Positions 8,993 through 18,173 are shown, numbered from the stretch's first letter. The stretch is DNA of 64,000 nt from Algoriphagus sp. A40 (GCF_002002735.1 NZ_MUNY01000044.1:1-64000), one strand, 5' to 3'. The notes: generated from the sequence alone by a model not told the origin. Translations and numbers: made by a program.

Positions 8993-10810
8993 TCACTGAT
9001 TCTGATAGCCACCGTAAAAATTCACCGGCGACCAGGCAGGACTAACTGCTGCCGGAGTCGGATCCAGATCTTTAAAAATGCCATCGGCAAAGACTATCTT
9101 CCCGCCGACGACAGTCAGTTCGGAAGTCAGTTGCCTGATTTCTTCCTCCTGGATCGAAAGGTAGTCATTCGAAAGCACTGCAAAGTCAGCATACATTCCT
9201 TCCTTGATGTACCCCTTGACATATTCTTCGGAGGAAAACCAGGCACTTCCTATGGTCAGGAGTTTCAGTGCTTCATGCCGGCTGATTTTTGCCGACTCGT
9301 CATAAAGCTGAGTTCCGCCCCAAGTCTTGCCGGAGACTGCCCAGTAAAGCGCCAACATGGGATTGTAACTGGAAACTCTCGTCCCGTCTGTTCCTAAACC
9401 CACAGGAATGCCCATTTCAATCATCTTTCGGATTGGCGGAGCTTGTCCCCCTGCCTCGGCACCATACCGATCTACAAAATATTCTCCTTGGAAAAGCATC
9501 CTGTTTTGCACCGCGATACCGCCGCCCATGCGTTTGATCTTTCGGAGGTTTTCCTCACTTATTGTCTCCGCGTGGTCGATGATCCATCTGACCCGATTTA
9601 GAAAAGGTTGATTTTTATCCACCTTTTCCAGGACTTTCAAAAAGCGTGTGATGCTCTCGTCATAGGTGGCATGAATCCGGAAAGGCCATTTATTTTTAGC
9701 CAAAACGCTGACAATGGAATCCAGTTCCTGCTCCATTTCCCGGCTCAGTTCGGGCCTGGGTTCCAGAAAATTTTCGAAGTCAGCCGCCGCCCAGGTGAGG
9801 TTTTCTCCTGCGCCATGCAGCATATAGCCGTTGGGTCTCAGCATATCCTGGTTTTCATGGAGCTTCTGCTGAGAGGTCCAGGATTTGACATCCTGAAGTT
9901 CCTTGCCCTTGTCCACAGCAAAAAGGTAATAGGAGGTACGCACGGACAGCTTTCCCTGCTGAGCCAGCTCCTTGACCACCGCATAATCATCCGGAAAATA
10001 TTGGCCTCCTCCTCCTGCGTCTATGGCGCTGGTCACTCCCAGTCGGTTCAGTTCTCTGAAGTAGTGAATTGTGGAAATGAGCTGGTCTTCCCTGCTGAGT
10101 TTTGGAAGGAGGGTCAGGGTCTTATAGAGCACCAAAGCACTTGGTTTGGCAATCAAAAACCCTGTTGGCTTTCCGTTTTTCAATTCCACTTCACCTCCGG
10201 GAAACTTGGTATTCTGATCATATCCCAGGATCTCCACTCCTTTTTGATTCAGATAACCAAGAGAATACAGATACATAATGTAAACCGGCTTGTCCGGAAC
10301 GGCGGCATTGATTTCCTCCAAGGTTGGCAGGCGCTTTTCCTCAAACTGAAATTCTCCCCAACCACCGACAACCCGAATCCACTCCCCCTCCGGAGTTCGA
10401 TCCGCCTGCTCCTTGAGCATCTCCAGCGCCTTGGCTATACTTCTTACACCGTCCCATCTTAATTCAAGCGAATAGTTTAATCCTTCCCTAATAAGGTGTG
10501 TATGCGAGTCATTCAGCCCGGGGATAATCGTCTTGCCCTGAGCATCCAGGACTTGGGTGCTGTCGCCTTTTAGTTTCAAGATCTCTTCAGAAGTCCCGAT
10601 TTGGAGAAAATTGCCATCCTTCACAGCGAAGGCCTCCGCGAATACGCCCTCTGTCTCCAGAGTCACTTTGGCATTATAGACGATCATGTCCGGAAAGTCT
10701 TCGGGCAAGAGTTTTTCTGATTTTGGGGAACAGGCTGTCAGCATCGACAGCGTAATCAGTCCAAGTAATAGGTCATGTCTCATTTGAGTGAACAGTTTTG
10801 TATTTACCAC
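8993..10810 (-). CDS. Lipoprotein amidohydrolase (YtcJ-like)
   Basis: The 605-aa protein begins with a lipoprotein signal (lipobox LTAC, lipidated C27). A metal-dependent amidohydrolase fold follows, with H-x-H at 103-105 in NDSHTH, later metal or catalytic candidates in RIHATYD, IDHAE and LGTDGTR, and a C-terminal beta-sandwich ending near ADFAVLS. This is the YtcJ/AepA-like branch, hydrolases of amide or imide bonds with largely unassigned substrates. Anchored in the envelope, it would act outside the cytoplasm. It is divergent from the isochorismatase/hydrolase operon at 11028 and shares its 217-bp promoter region. A second ATG at codon 10 is an alternative start. Confidence 0.8.
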   Translation of the reverse strand: MVNTKLFTQMRHDLLLGLITLSMLTACSPKSEKLLPEDFPDMIVYNAKVTLETEGVFAEAFAVKDGNFLQIGTSEEILKLKGDSTQVLDAQGKTIIPGLNDSHTHLIREGLNYSLELRWDGVRSIAKALEMLKEQADRTPEGEWIRVVGGWGEFQFEEKRLPTLEEINAAVPDKPVYIMYLYSLGYLNQKGVEILGYDQNTKFPGGEVELKNGKPTGFLIAKPSALVLYKTLTLLPKLSREDQLISTIHYFRELNRLGVTSAIDAGGGGQYFPDDYAVVKELAQQGKLSVRTSYYLFAVDKGKELQDVKSWTSQQKLHENQDMLRPNGYMLHGAGENLTWAAADFENFLEPRPELSREMEQELDSIVSVLAKNKWPFRIHATYDESITRFLKVLEKVDKNQPFLNRVRWIIDHAETISEENLRKIKRMGGGIAVQNRMLFQGEYFVDRYGAEAGGQAPPIRKMIEMGIPVGLGTDGTRVSSYNPMLALYWAVSGKTWGGTQLYDESAKISRHEALKLLTIGSAWFSSEEYVKGYIKEGMYADFAVLSNDYLSIQEEEIRQLTSELTVVGGKIVFADGIFKDLDPTPAAVSPAWSPVNFYGGYQNQ

Positions 10811-11027
10811 TCAATATATAGAGGCATCCACTTTCAATAAATAGACAAATCAACACTATACATGTACAATTCAATTTATACTATACAACTACCTTTTGGC
10901 CTATTATTTAATTGAAAAACATAAAATAAGAAATACAATAAAATAAATAATCCAGCAATCGATTGGCAACTCTATTCGATTCAAATTTACAGACACAATT
11001 TCTCAAATCTAACAAAATAGAAAAACT
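10811..11027. promoter_or_regulatory. Divergent promoter region
   Basis: This AT-rich spacer separates the amidohydrolase/porin pair from the hydrolase operon, so both promoters must lie here. I looked for a sigma54 GG-N10-GC element, because two sigma54 activators are encoded nearby, and found none that fits. A clean TAnnTTTG Bacteroidota element was not seen either. Confidence 0.4.
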
Positions 11028-11729
11028 ATGAAAAATCCCATCTTATCAACATGTACATTCCTTTTAGGAATTACCCTAGCGCCACCCGCATTTGCACAGA
11101 AGCCTTCAGCGGAACTCCTGACACCAAGTAATCACGTCTTGGTTATGATCGATCACGAGAGCCAAATGGCTTTCCCGGTTGAAAATATTGACATCGAGGA
11201 GCTCCGAAACAACGTTGGCCTTTTGGCGGGCGGGTCCAAGATCTTCAAGGTTCCGACGATTATCACTACTGTGGCTGAGGAGTCTTTCAGTGGTCCGGTG
11301 TTTCCTGAGATCGAGGAAATCTATCCAAAAGCCAGCTCCAATTACATCGACCGAACTACCATGAACGCCTGGGAAGACGGGCCAGCCCATAAAGCCATAA
11401 CAGGAGCTGGAAAGAAGAAAATCGTCATTGCAGGGCTTTGGACGAGTGTTTGCATCGTCGGGCCGGTTCTTTCTGCGATTCAGGACGGATACGAAGTGTA
11501 TGTGATTACTGACGGTTGCGGTGATACCAGTGAGCAAGCCCACGAGATGGCCATCCAACGGATGGTTCAGCAGGGCGCCAAGCCGATGACCGCAACTCAA
11601 TACGTATTGGAACTCCAGCGGGACTGGGCAAGAAGCGAAACGTATGGCCCGGTAACTTCCCTGTTCAAAAAATATGGCGGAGCCTATGGGATAGGGATTC
11701 AGTACGCTCATAAAGTCATCAAGCACTAG
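11028..11729 (+). CDS. Exported isochorismatase-family cysteine hydrolase (YcaC-like)
   Basis: A signal peptide (about 1-23, ending AFA) precedes an isochorismatase-like fold. The expected catalytic Asp is D42 in VMIDHES and the nucleophile is C142 in GLWTSVC. The downstream segment with GYEVYVITD, then RMVQQGA and ELQRDW, is typical of the YcaC branch. The position usually held by Lys seems to be Arg109 within IDRTTMNAW. These enzymes hydrolyse small amides or imides, but the substrate is unknown. It is the first gene of a seven-gene plus-strand run, and the export signal sets it apart from the cytoplasmic relative at 15703. Confidence 0.8.
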   Translation: MKNPILSTCTFLLGITLAPPAFAQKPSAELLTPSNHVLVMIDHESQMAFPVENIDIEELRNNVGLLAGGSKIFKVPTIITTVAEESFSGPVFPEIEEIYPKASSNYIDRTTMNAWEDGPAHKAITGAGKKKIVIAGLWTSVCIVGPVLSAIQDGYEVYVITDGCGDTSEQAHEMAIQRMVQQGAKPMTATQYVLELQRDWARSETYGPVTSLFKKYGGAYGIGIQYAHKVIKH

Positions 11730-11911
11730 AACTCCGCTTATTTACCAATTATAAATCAGCCAATAAAAGCGTTGATATATACATTTTAATATAGCACTTG
11801 CACATTGTATTCCCTATTACATAGAGCTAGTTTTGATATGTTAGCTATTCGAAAAACATATTTTAGCGGACATTTTAAGACAATTAAATCTAACATAAAC
11901 TACTCAGCGAA

Positions 11912-12697
11912 ATGAAAACTATCAAGTCCAAAACTATCCTATTTATCACCGGTGCTTTTGTGAGTCATACCTGTTGGGATGAATGGAAAGAATACTTTGA
12001 AAGCAAAGGCTATGATACATTTGCGCCGCCTTGGCCCCATAAGGATGCATCCGCTCAAGAACTGCGGGATCGCCAGCCTAATGACATTGATTTGGCGACA
12101 CTGACTACCTATGAACTAATTGATCACTACGCCAATATTGCCAAAAGTCTTCCCGAAAAACCCATCCTGATCGGGCATTCATTCGGTGGACTGATCACCC
12201 AGGTTTTACTTAACCGTGACCTCGGAGTGGCGGGTGTGGCCATCCATTCGGCACCGCCCAAGGGAGTATTTCCCTATGAATTTTCATTCCTGAGGGCGGG
12301 ATGGAAAGTTTTGGGGCTTTTCACCTCTATGAAAAAAACCTACATGATGTCCTTCAAGGATTGGCAGTATGCATTTGTCAACGGAATGGATGCCAAGGAT
12401 CAGCGTGCAGCTTATTCCAAATACACTATTCCGGAGTCAAAAACCGCCGCCCGTGGCGCACTGACTGACGCCACCAAGGTGGACTACGACAAACCCCATC
12501 CCCCTTTGCTTTTTACCTCCGGCAGTACAGATCACATCATGCCTGCGCACCTGAACTACCGCAATTACAAGAAGTACAAGCAAAACGGCTCCGTTCTCGA
12601 ATACAAGGAGTTTCCCGGAAAAAATCACTTTGTCCTGGGATTGCCGAGCTGGAAAGAAGACGCTGACTACATCTTAAGCTGGTTGGCAAAGGTTTAG
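11912..12697 (+). CDS. Cytoplasmic alpha/beta hydrolase
   Basis: This 261-aa alpha/beta hydrolase has a nucleophile elbow G-H-S-F-G-G with Ser90, Asp207 in STDHIMP and His239 in GKNHF. It has no signal peptide. It is strongly similar along its length to the exported protein at 13693-14616, sharing for example TILFITGAFV and DEWK-YFESKGY, so the two arose by duplication. The substrate is unknown; the small lid (about 110-185) suggests a small ester, lactone or similar molecule. A 182-bp AT-rich gap before it could hold a second promoter within the cluster. Confidence 0.85.
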   Translation: MKTIKSKTILFITGAFVSHTCWDEWKEYFESKGYDTFAPPWPHKDASAQELRDRQPNDIDLATLTTYELIDHYANIAKSLPEKPILIGHSFGGLITQVLLNRDLGVAGVAIHSAPPKGVFPYEFSFLRAGWKVLGLFTSMKKTYMMSFKDWQYAFVNGMDAKDQRAAYSKYTIPESKTAARGALTDATKVDYDKPHPPLLFTSGSTDHIMPAHLNYRNYKKYKQNGSVLEYKEFPGKNHFVLGLPSWKEDADYILSWLAKV

Positions 12698-12756
12698 TCA
12701 AAATCTTTTCCGATTGCCATTTCAAATACCCAAAACCAACAAAAAATTTAACTGCT

Positions 12757-13665
12757 ATGAAAAATTTCTCAACCGAGACTTCCTCCGGCACTCAAACTGG
12801 TTCAAAACTTAGCAAAGATCGCCATCTCAATTATCCCGCATTGGAAGCGCCCACCCAATTTGCCGAGCTCAAAGGCCGGACGATTGCCTTTCGGTGCATT
12901 GGATCCGGAAAGAACCTCTTCCTCTGTAACCGGTTCCGGGGAAATCTGGACACCTGGGATCCGGCATTTTTGGATGCTCTGGCGCAGAAATACCAGGTGA
13001 TCATCTTTGATTACACCGGATTTGGCCTCTCTACCGGTCCGGCACCAACGACCATCGATGGATTTGTGGCTGATCTCAGAGACCTGATGGAAGCTTTCTG
13101 CATCAAGAAATGTGTGGTAGGCGGTTGGTCTTTTGGAGGATTGGTCGCCCAGAAATACATCGCCGATTCTCCCAAATCAGTCAGCCATGGCATTCTGATC
13201 GGCACCGGTCCGATGGGTAAAAATGAGATGCCAATAGAGCCGATTTTCTTTGAAGTCTCTCAAAAATTGGAAAACAGTCTGGAAGATGAAATGATCTTGT
13301 TCTTCGAACCGGAATGGGAAGCAAGTCGCGAGGCGGCTGTAAAAAGCCATCGAAGGATTCATAGCCGGAAGGCTGATCTCGACATCAAAATCCCTGAAAA
13401 GCTGTGGGGACACTATACGATGGCTTTTGTAGAATGCTTTGAGGATACTGAAAATATCCGAAGCAAAATCAACCAAACCAAAGTCCCTCTTTTGGTCTTG
13501 ATGGGGGATCACGACATCAGCTTCCCGGTGAAAAACTGGTATGCCTTGGTCCGAAAGCTTGAGACCGCACAGTTGATCGTCTTCCCTATGGCCGGGCATG
13601 GTCCCCAGCACGAGTTCCCAAAACTCTCTGCGCGATACATCCACCATTTCATCAAGTATAGCTAA
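12757..13665 (+). CDS. Alpha/beta hydrolase
   Basis: This 302-aa cytoplasmic alpha/beta hydrolase has nucleophile Ser125 in GGWSFGGL, an acidic residue in MGDHDISFP (D251 or D253) and His281 in AGHGPQHEFP. The region around DYTGFGLS is the usual strand-4 loop. It belongs to the broad haloperoxidase/esterase-like group. It differs clearly from the two paralogs on either side, and its N-terminal 25 residues are polar and not conserved in the family. Position in the cluster suggests a step in the same pathway. No specific reaction can be assigned. Confidence 0.8.
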   Translation: MKNFSTETSSGTQTGSKLSKDRHLNYPALEAPTQFAELKGRTIAFRCIGSGKNLFLCNRFRGNLDTWDPAFLDALAQKYQVIIFDYTGFGLSTGPAPTTIDGFVADLRDLMEAFCIKKCVVGGWSFGGLVAQKYIADSPKSVSHGILIGTGPMGKNEMPIEPIFFEVSQKLENSLEDEMILFFEPEWEASREAAVKSHRRIHSRKADLDIKIPEKLWGHYTMAFVECFEDTENIRSKINQTKVPLLVLMGDHDISFPVKNWYALVRKLETAQLIVFPMAGHGPQHEFPKLSARYIHHFIKYS

Positions 13666-13692
13666 GCCACTATTGTTCTACCACAAAAAAAA

Positions 13693-14616
13693 TTGACCAC
13701 AATGAAAACTATTCCAATTCTAATTTTCCTGTCCTGTCTATCCTTGATTTTGCCAACTACTACAGAAGCAAATCAACCGCTTGACAGTGAGCTTCCCAAA
13801 GCGGAGGGTTCAAAAACTATCCTGTTCATCACCGGAGCATTTGTCACCAATACGGGATGGGACGAATGGAAGGCCTATTTTGAGTCCAAAGGGTACAAAA
13901 CATTTGCCCCACCCTGGCCATACAAAGACGCCACAGCGGCCGAACTCCGAAGCAGGCAACCTGATGCAGAACTTGCAACACTCCGTTTTGACGAGCTGGT
14001 GGATTATTTCGCGGATTATACCTCCAAGCTACCCGAGAAGCCTATTCTGATCGGTCATTCTACCGGTGGACTGATCGCGCAGCTGCTCCTTCAGCGCGGC
14101 CTGGGAGTTTCTGCGGTAGCCTATCATTCGGTTCCCCCGAAAGGCGTCCTGTCCTCGAAGTTCTCCTTTATCAAATCGGTCACCCCCGCCTTTGGACCCT
14201 TCAAATCTGCGGACAAAACCTATCTGATGAGCCTGAAACAGTGGCAATACGCTTTCACCAACGGCATGACTGAAGAGGAACAGCAACTCACCTATGATGA
14301 GAACACAGTCCCGGAATCGCGCCGCGTCGCCCGAGGAGCAATAGGGAAAGCCGCCAAGATCAACTTCAAAGAGCCGCATGCTCCGCTTCTTTTCGTCTCA
14401 GGATCGGAAGACCACATCATCCCCGCCTCGCTGAACAAAAAGAACTTCAAAAAGTACCAGGACGAAAACTCCGTCCTCGTCTACCAGGAGTTTGAGGGAC
14501 GAAACCACTTTGCCATGGGCCAGGCGACTTGGAAGGAAGATGCGGATTTCATCCTGGACTGGATCGCCAACCCCCGGGAATTGGATACCGAATTATCCAC
14601 CGCCTCCACGCATTGA
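13693..14616 (+). CDS. Exported alpha/beta hydrolase (paralog of 11912)
   Basis: The product has a hydrophobic signal sequence (about 4-26), then a hydrolase domain closely similar to the one encoded at 11912-12697. The catalytic triad is Ser123 in GHSTGG, Asp240 in SEDHIIP and His272 in GRNHF. One copy is therefore cytoplasmic and one is sent to the periplasm, a pattern seen again for the isochorismatase pair in this cluster. It is followed after 3 bp by the lipoprotein esterase gene, indicating a shared mRNA. The start at 13693 has a second ATG three codons in. Confidence 0.85.
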   Translation: MTTMKTIPILIFLSCLSLILPTTTEANQPLDSELPKAEGSKTILFITGAFVTNTGWDEWKAYFESKGYKTFAPPWPYKDATAAELRSRQPDAELATLRFDELVDYFADYTSKLPEKPILIGHSTGGLIAQLLLQRGLGVSAVAYHSVPPKGVLSSKFSFIKSVTPAFGPFKSADKTYLMSLKQWQYAFTNGMTEEEQQLTYDENTVPESRRVARGAIGKAAKINFKEPHAPLLFVSGSEDHIIPASLNKKNFKKYQDENSVLVYQEFEGRNHFAMGQATWKEDADFILDWIANPRELDTELSTASTH

Positions 14617-14619
14617 GCC

Positions 14620-15696
14620 ATGAAAACCTATCACTTTCTTCCGCTTGTTTCACTACTGATAGCCTGTGCGGAAACCCCAAAAACAGATTCATCCGAAACC
14701 AAACTTTCAACTGACACAACCATGCAACTCACAATCCTCGACTACGCCACTGATCCAGCCATCGAAGCACAGACCAAAGCATTCCTGAAGGCGCTCAATA
14801 CCAGCGGCGGACAGCCCATGGAAACGATGTCCGCCACAGATGCCCGAAAAGTCCTGGAAGGAGCGCAAACCTCGGTCTCCGTGGACCTGTCAGGAGTGGA
14901 GATCTCCGAGAAAACCATCACCCAGGACGGGCTTTCCGTCAAGCTTTTCGTCATGAAACCGTCGGGAGCCAAAGAAGATCTGCCGGCTTTTATGTTCTTT
15001 CATGGAGGAGGTTGGGTGATCGGTGATTTCCCTACGCACCAGCGGTTTATCCGTGACTTAGTCATCAGCTCCGGTGCGGTTGCAGTCCATGTCGAATATT
15101 CCCTTTCGCCTGAAGCCAAATATCCAGTAGCGCTCAACGAGTGTTTTGCGGCTACCAAATGGGTGGCTGCAAACGGAAAGGAAATCGGCGTCGATGGTAG
15201 CAGATTGGCCGTCGTAGGAAACAGTGCCGGGGGAAATCTGACCGCTGCGGTAGCTCTCAAAGCCAAGGCTGAAAATGGCCCGGCGTTGAAATTCCAGCTT
15301 CTCTTCTGGCCGGTTACCGATGCCAATCTGGATACGGAATCCTACAACCAATTTGCCGAAGATCGCTTCCTGACCAAAAACATGATGCGCTGGTTTTGGA
15401 ATCACTATGCTGACCCAAGTCAACGAACTGAAATTTATGCGTCTCCTCTTCAGGCCAATCTTGACCAGCTCGAAGGTCTTCCTCCTACCCTCGTGCAAAC
15501 TGCCGAAAACGATGTGCTTCGAGACGAAGGTGAAGCCTATGCCCGCAAACTGAATGAAGCCGGGGTGCCTGTTTCACTGGTGAGGTATCAGGGAATGATC
15601 CATGATTATGGACTTCTAAATCCCCTGGCCGGAATACCGGAGATCCAATCTGCCCTGCGCTATGCCGGATCAGAGTTGAAAAACGCTCTGAAGTAA
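14620..15696 (+). CDS. Lipoprotein esterase, hormone-sensitive-lipase family
   Basis: A lipoprotein signal (lipobox LIAC, C16) anchors an alpha/beta hydrolase-3 domain. The oxyanion-hole motif H-G-G-G-W lies at 128-132 and the nucleophile elbow G-N-S-A-G-G carries Ser202. The acid is probably in TAENDVLRDEG and the base His in GMIHDYG. Enzymes of this family hydrolyse short-chain or aryl esters. Membrane anchoring places it in the periplasm or on the cell surface with the other exported hydrolases of the cluster. An internal ATG in TTMQLT could give a cytoplasmic form, but the lipoprotein start is better supported by the 3-bp spacing to the previous gene. Confidence 0.85.
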   Translation: MKTYHFLPLVSLLIACAETPKTDSSETKLSTDTTMQLTILDYATDPAIEAQTKAFLKALNTSGGQPMETMSATDARKVLEGAQTSVSVDLSGVEISEKTITQDGLSVKLFVMKPSGAKEDLPAFMFFHGGGWVIGDFPTHQRFIRDLVISSGAVAVHVEYSLSPEAKYPVALNECFAATKWVAANGKEIGVDGSRLAVVGNSAGGNLTAAVALKAKAENGPALKFQLLFWPVTDANLDTESYNQFAEDRFLTKNMMRWFWNHYADPSQRTEIYASPLQANLDQLEGLPPTLVQTAENDVLRDEGEAYARKLNEAGVPVSLVRYQGMIHDYGLLNPLAGIPEIQSALRYAGSELKNALK

Positions 15697-15702
15697 AACG
15701 AT

Positions 15703-16335
15703 ATGAACAGCTATCCTCCAGAAAAAACAGCGCTGATCCTCGTCGATCCATTCAATGATTTTCTTTCCGAGGGAGGAAAGCTTTGGAAGTGGACTCAGGA
15801 AACAGTCGAGGGTTCAGAACTGGTCAGCAATGTAAAAGCCTTGCTCGCCACCGCCCGAAGATTGGGAATCCAAGTGATCTATGCTCCGCATCACCATACA
15901 ACGGCAGGTGATTACCTCAACTGGAAATTCCTATCGCCAACGCACAAGGGAACATTTGAAGGAAATTTCTTCGAAAAGGGGTCTTGGGGTGCGGATTTTC
16001 ATCCGGACTTGCAAGCCCAAAAAGGCGATCTGGTTGCCCAAAACCACTGGACAAGCAGTGGTTTTGCCAATACGGATTTAGACTTTCTGCTCAAGATGCA
16101 TGGGATAGATCACCTCATCATCACGGGTATGCGGGCAAACACTTGCATCGATTCAACGGCAAGATTTGCAGTGGAATTGGGCTACCATGTGACTTTAATC
16201 AAAGATGCCATTGCTGCATTCAACTGGGCAGAGGTGAACGCCGTCACAGATATCACCTTTCCCAACTATGGGCATGCCATGTTTAGCACACAGGAGTTCC
16301 TCCAGATTCTGGAGACCGGAGAAACAAACTTTTAA
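15703..16335 (+). CDS. Cytoplasmic isochorismatase-family hydrolase
   Basis: This 210-aa protein has the isochorismatase-like fold. Asp15 in LVDPFNDF and the nucleophile Cys148 in RANTCIDST are in place. The usual catalytic Lys is not obvious: the aligned segment reads VAQNHWTSSGF, with Asn/His where Lys is expected. The same segment type is, from memory, common in a subgroup of this family, so the enzyme need not be dead. It starts 6 bp after the esterase gene and has no export signal. Likely reactions are hydrolysis of an amide, imide or vinyl ether; the substrate is unknown. Confidence 0.8.
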   Translation: MNSYPPEKTALILVDPFNDFLSEGGKLWKWTQETVEGSELVSNVKALLATARRLGIQVIYAPHHHTTAGDYLNWKFLSPTHKGTFEGNFFEKGSWGADFHPDLQAQKGDLVAQNHWTSSGFANTDLDFLLKMHGIDHLIITGMRANTCIDSTARFAVELGYHVTLIKDAIAAFNWAEVNAVTDITFPNYGHAMFSTQEFLQILETGETNF

Positions 16336-16362
16336 ACGCTACAATTTTTAATCCCAATAAGA

Positions 16363-16944
16363 ATGGAAACTATCAAAGGTTACGATTATGGAAATCAAGC
16401 CCTGGAGCAAAGCCCCGTGACATTGGAGCAGATGGACCTACTCAAAAAAACCCTCCTTTGGACCCCTGACGATGATGAATATCTGAAGCTTGCAGGACAA
16501 GTCCTTCAAGACCAAACCGGGGACATCCTGGACTTATGGTATGGCTATGTGGGAAGTCACAGTCATTTGCTACACTATTTTGCCAAAGAGGGGCAGCCGG
16601 ATATGAACTACCTTGGCGCAGTCAGAGCGCGGTTTGAAAAGTGGGTGCTGGACCTCTGCAATCGCTCCTACGATCAGACTTGGCTCAACTACCAACATGA
16701 AATTGCCAAGCGGCATCATAGCACCAAAAAGAACGTGACCGACGGAGCCAATGCCGTTCCGATCATCCATTACCGGTATTTGATTGCATTTATCTATCCG
16801 ATCACTGCCACAATCAGAAATTTTCTTTGTGCCAAAAATCATTCTCAGGAAGAAATCGATGGGATGTTTGCCGCCTGGTTCAAGGCAGTTACTTTGACCG
16901 TTATCCTTTGGACCCATCCTTATATCCGGGAGGGAGAATTTTAA
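16363..16944 (+). CDS. Protoglobin-like heme protein
   Basis: The 193-aa all-helical protein matches protoglobins. The key segment is W-L-x-Y-Q-x-E-I-A-x-R-H (about 107-118), where H118 is the likely proximal heme ligand, followed by K-K-N and a conserved Asp. Protoglobins bind O2, CO or NO and serve as gas sensors or, in engineered cases, carry out carbene chemistry. No signalling domain is attached, so it is a stand-alone globin. As the last gene of the hydrolase run, it may supply or sense oxygen, or scavenge NO, for the pathway; this is inference. Confidence 0.8.
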   Translation: METIKGYDYGNQALEQSPVTLEQMDLLKKTLLWTPDDDEYLKLAGQVLQDQTGDILDLWYGYVGSHSHLLHYFAKEGQPDMNYLGAVRARFEKWVLDLCNRSYDQTWLNYQHEIAKRHHSTKKNVTDGANAVPIIHYRYLIAFIYPITATIRNFLCAKNHSQEEIDGMFAAWFKAVTLTVILWTHPYIREGEF

Positions 16945-17370
16945 AAAATATGAATGTCCGCAATGATACCAGTAGGCAAATTAAATTGAAGTAGTAGATA
17001 TGAAGGTCAAAGTTTGGAAGTTTTAGATCCGAAGGATCATAACAATTCATAACCCCCGGTATAGCCGGGGGTAAAGTCAGCTCAATAAAAAAAGGAGCCC
17101 CGAAGGGGTGATACTTTGAGGTTTCACCTTTTCAGGGCTCAAAGGAAGGGAATTCAATGGCTACCCTGCACTTCGTACAGGGTCATGAATGGTTTGGCTC
17201 CCTCGGAGCTACATAAGAAGTCAATTTGAATTTTTGTAAAATTATCGACCTTCCAAATTTTACTCTTCTTTCATCTTTGTGTGGGTGCCTAGCGGATATA
17301 CATTTTAAATAAACCTCGGTCTTTCTCTCCCATAAGTTACTTTGTCAAATATTGTTCGAAAATACGAGGT
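16945..17370. repeat. Cluster of modular hairpins after the hydrolase operon
   Basis: No gene is visible. The stretch holds a series of short hairpins: GATCCGAAGGATC near 17026-17038, a CCCCCGG stem at 17052-17072, a GAGCCC/GGGCTC stem at 17095-17140 with a CCCCGAAGGGG hairpin inside, and an ACCCTG/CAGGGT stem at 17162-17182. The order small hairpin then C/G-rich stem is the same as in the elements at 28401-28878. They probably also end transcription of the operon. Confidence 0.6.
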
Positions 17371-18153
17371 ATGGATATCCAGATTACCCACATCGACACA
17401 GCATGCATTCTATTGGAAATCAATGGATTCAAAATATTAACCGATCCTACTCTGGATCAAGCCGGAGGGATTTACCACCATGGATTTGGCACTTTTTCCA
17501 AGAAAACTTCCAATCCGTCCTTGCAGTCCTCGGCCCTCACCGGAGTGGAATTGATCTTGCTCAGCCATCATCAGCACAAGGATAATTTTGACAACAGAGG
17601 AAAGGAATTTACTTCAAATGTCTCTACCGTTCTGTCCACCAAGCAAGCAGCAAAGGCAATCCCGGGAGTAACTGGTTTGAAGGAATGGGAGTCAGTTGCG
17701 ATCCAGACTCCGGCAGTGCAGGGTTTGCGGATCACGGCCACCCCTGCTCAGCACCGACCCTGGTGGGTTCCCGAAGTTCTTTCCGGAAAGGTGATTGGCT
17801 TTATCATTGAATTCGAAGCGCAAAAAAACGGCGTCATCTACATCTCTGGTGACACGGTGTATTTCAAGGGAATCCATGAAATTGCTCGCAGATTTCAGAT
17901 CGATCTGGCGATAATGCATGTGGGATCGGTTCAGTTTCGGTACCTGACCGGTTTTGGAAGGTACACGATGGACAGTAAGGATTTGTTAAAATCCATCCAA
18001 GTGCTCAAGCCCCGACAGGTGATCCCAATCCACTCCAAAGGCTGGACTCACTTCAAAGAATCTGAAAGTGACTTAAAAACCACTCTCTCCGAGGATCCCT
18101 TGCTGGCAAAGAAAATCATGTATCTGCAATCGGGAGTAAAAACTGCGCTGTAG
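17371..18153 (+). CDS. MBL-fold metallo-hydrolase
   Basis: This 260-aa protein has the beta-lactamase-like metal-binding fold in the UlaG-like branch: TDPTL near residue 30, the metal motif in LLSHHQHKDN, PAQHRPWW, SGDTVYF, and a final His in IPIHSKGWTHF. The canonical H-x-H-x-D-H reads H-x-H-x-D-N here, so one zinc ligand is replaced by Asn. There is no signal peptide. Such proteins often hydrolyse lactones or phosphodiester-like bonds. It follows the hydrolase operon on the same strand after a hairpin-rich gap and converges with the response-regulator gene. Confidence 0.8.
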   Translation: MDIQITHIDTACILLEINGFKILTDPTLDQAGGIYHHGFGTFSKKTSNPSLQSSALTGVELILLSHHQHKDNFDNRGKEFTSNVSTVLSTKQAAKAIPGVTGLKEWESVAIQTPAVQGLRITATPAQHRPWWVPEVLSGKVIGFIIEFEAQKNGVIYISGDTVYFKGIHEIARRFQIDLAIMHVGSVQFRYLTGFGRYTMDSKDLLKSIQVLKPRQVIPIHSKGWTHFKESESDLKTTLSEDPLLAKKIMYLQSGVKTAL

Positions 18154-18173
18154 GACAGTAAAGTCTGAACTGC

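Noticed and set aside
9608..10462. Long plus-strand frame opposite the amidohydrolase
   Set aside because: It is the antisense shadow of a gene with clear catalytic motifs.
10930..11027. TTGGCAAC as a sigma54 promoter for the hydrolase operon
   Set aside because: The GC of the minus-12 element is not at the required 10-base spacing from GG.
11106..11726. 206-aa minus-strand frame opposite the first isochorismatase-type gene
   Set aside because: Antisense shadow; Cys/His-rich composition typical of a non-coding frame.
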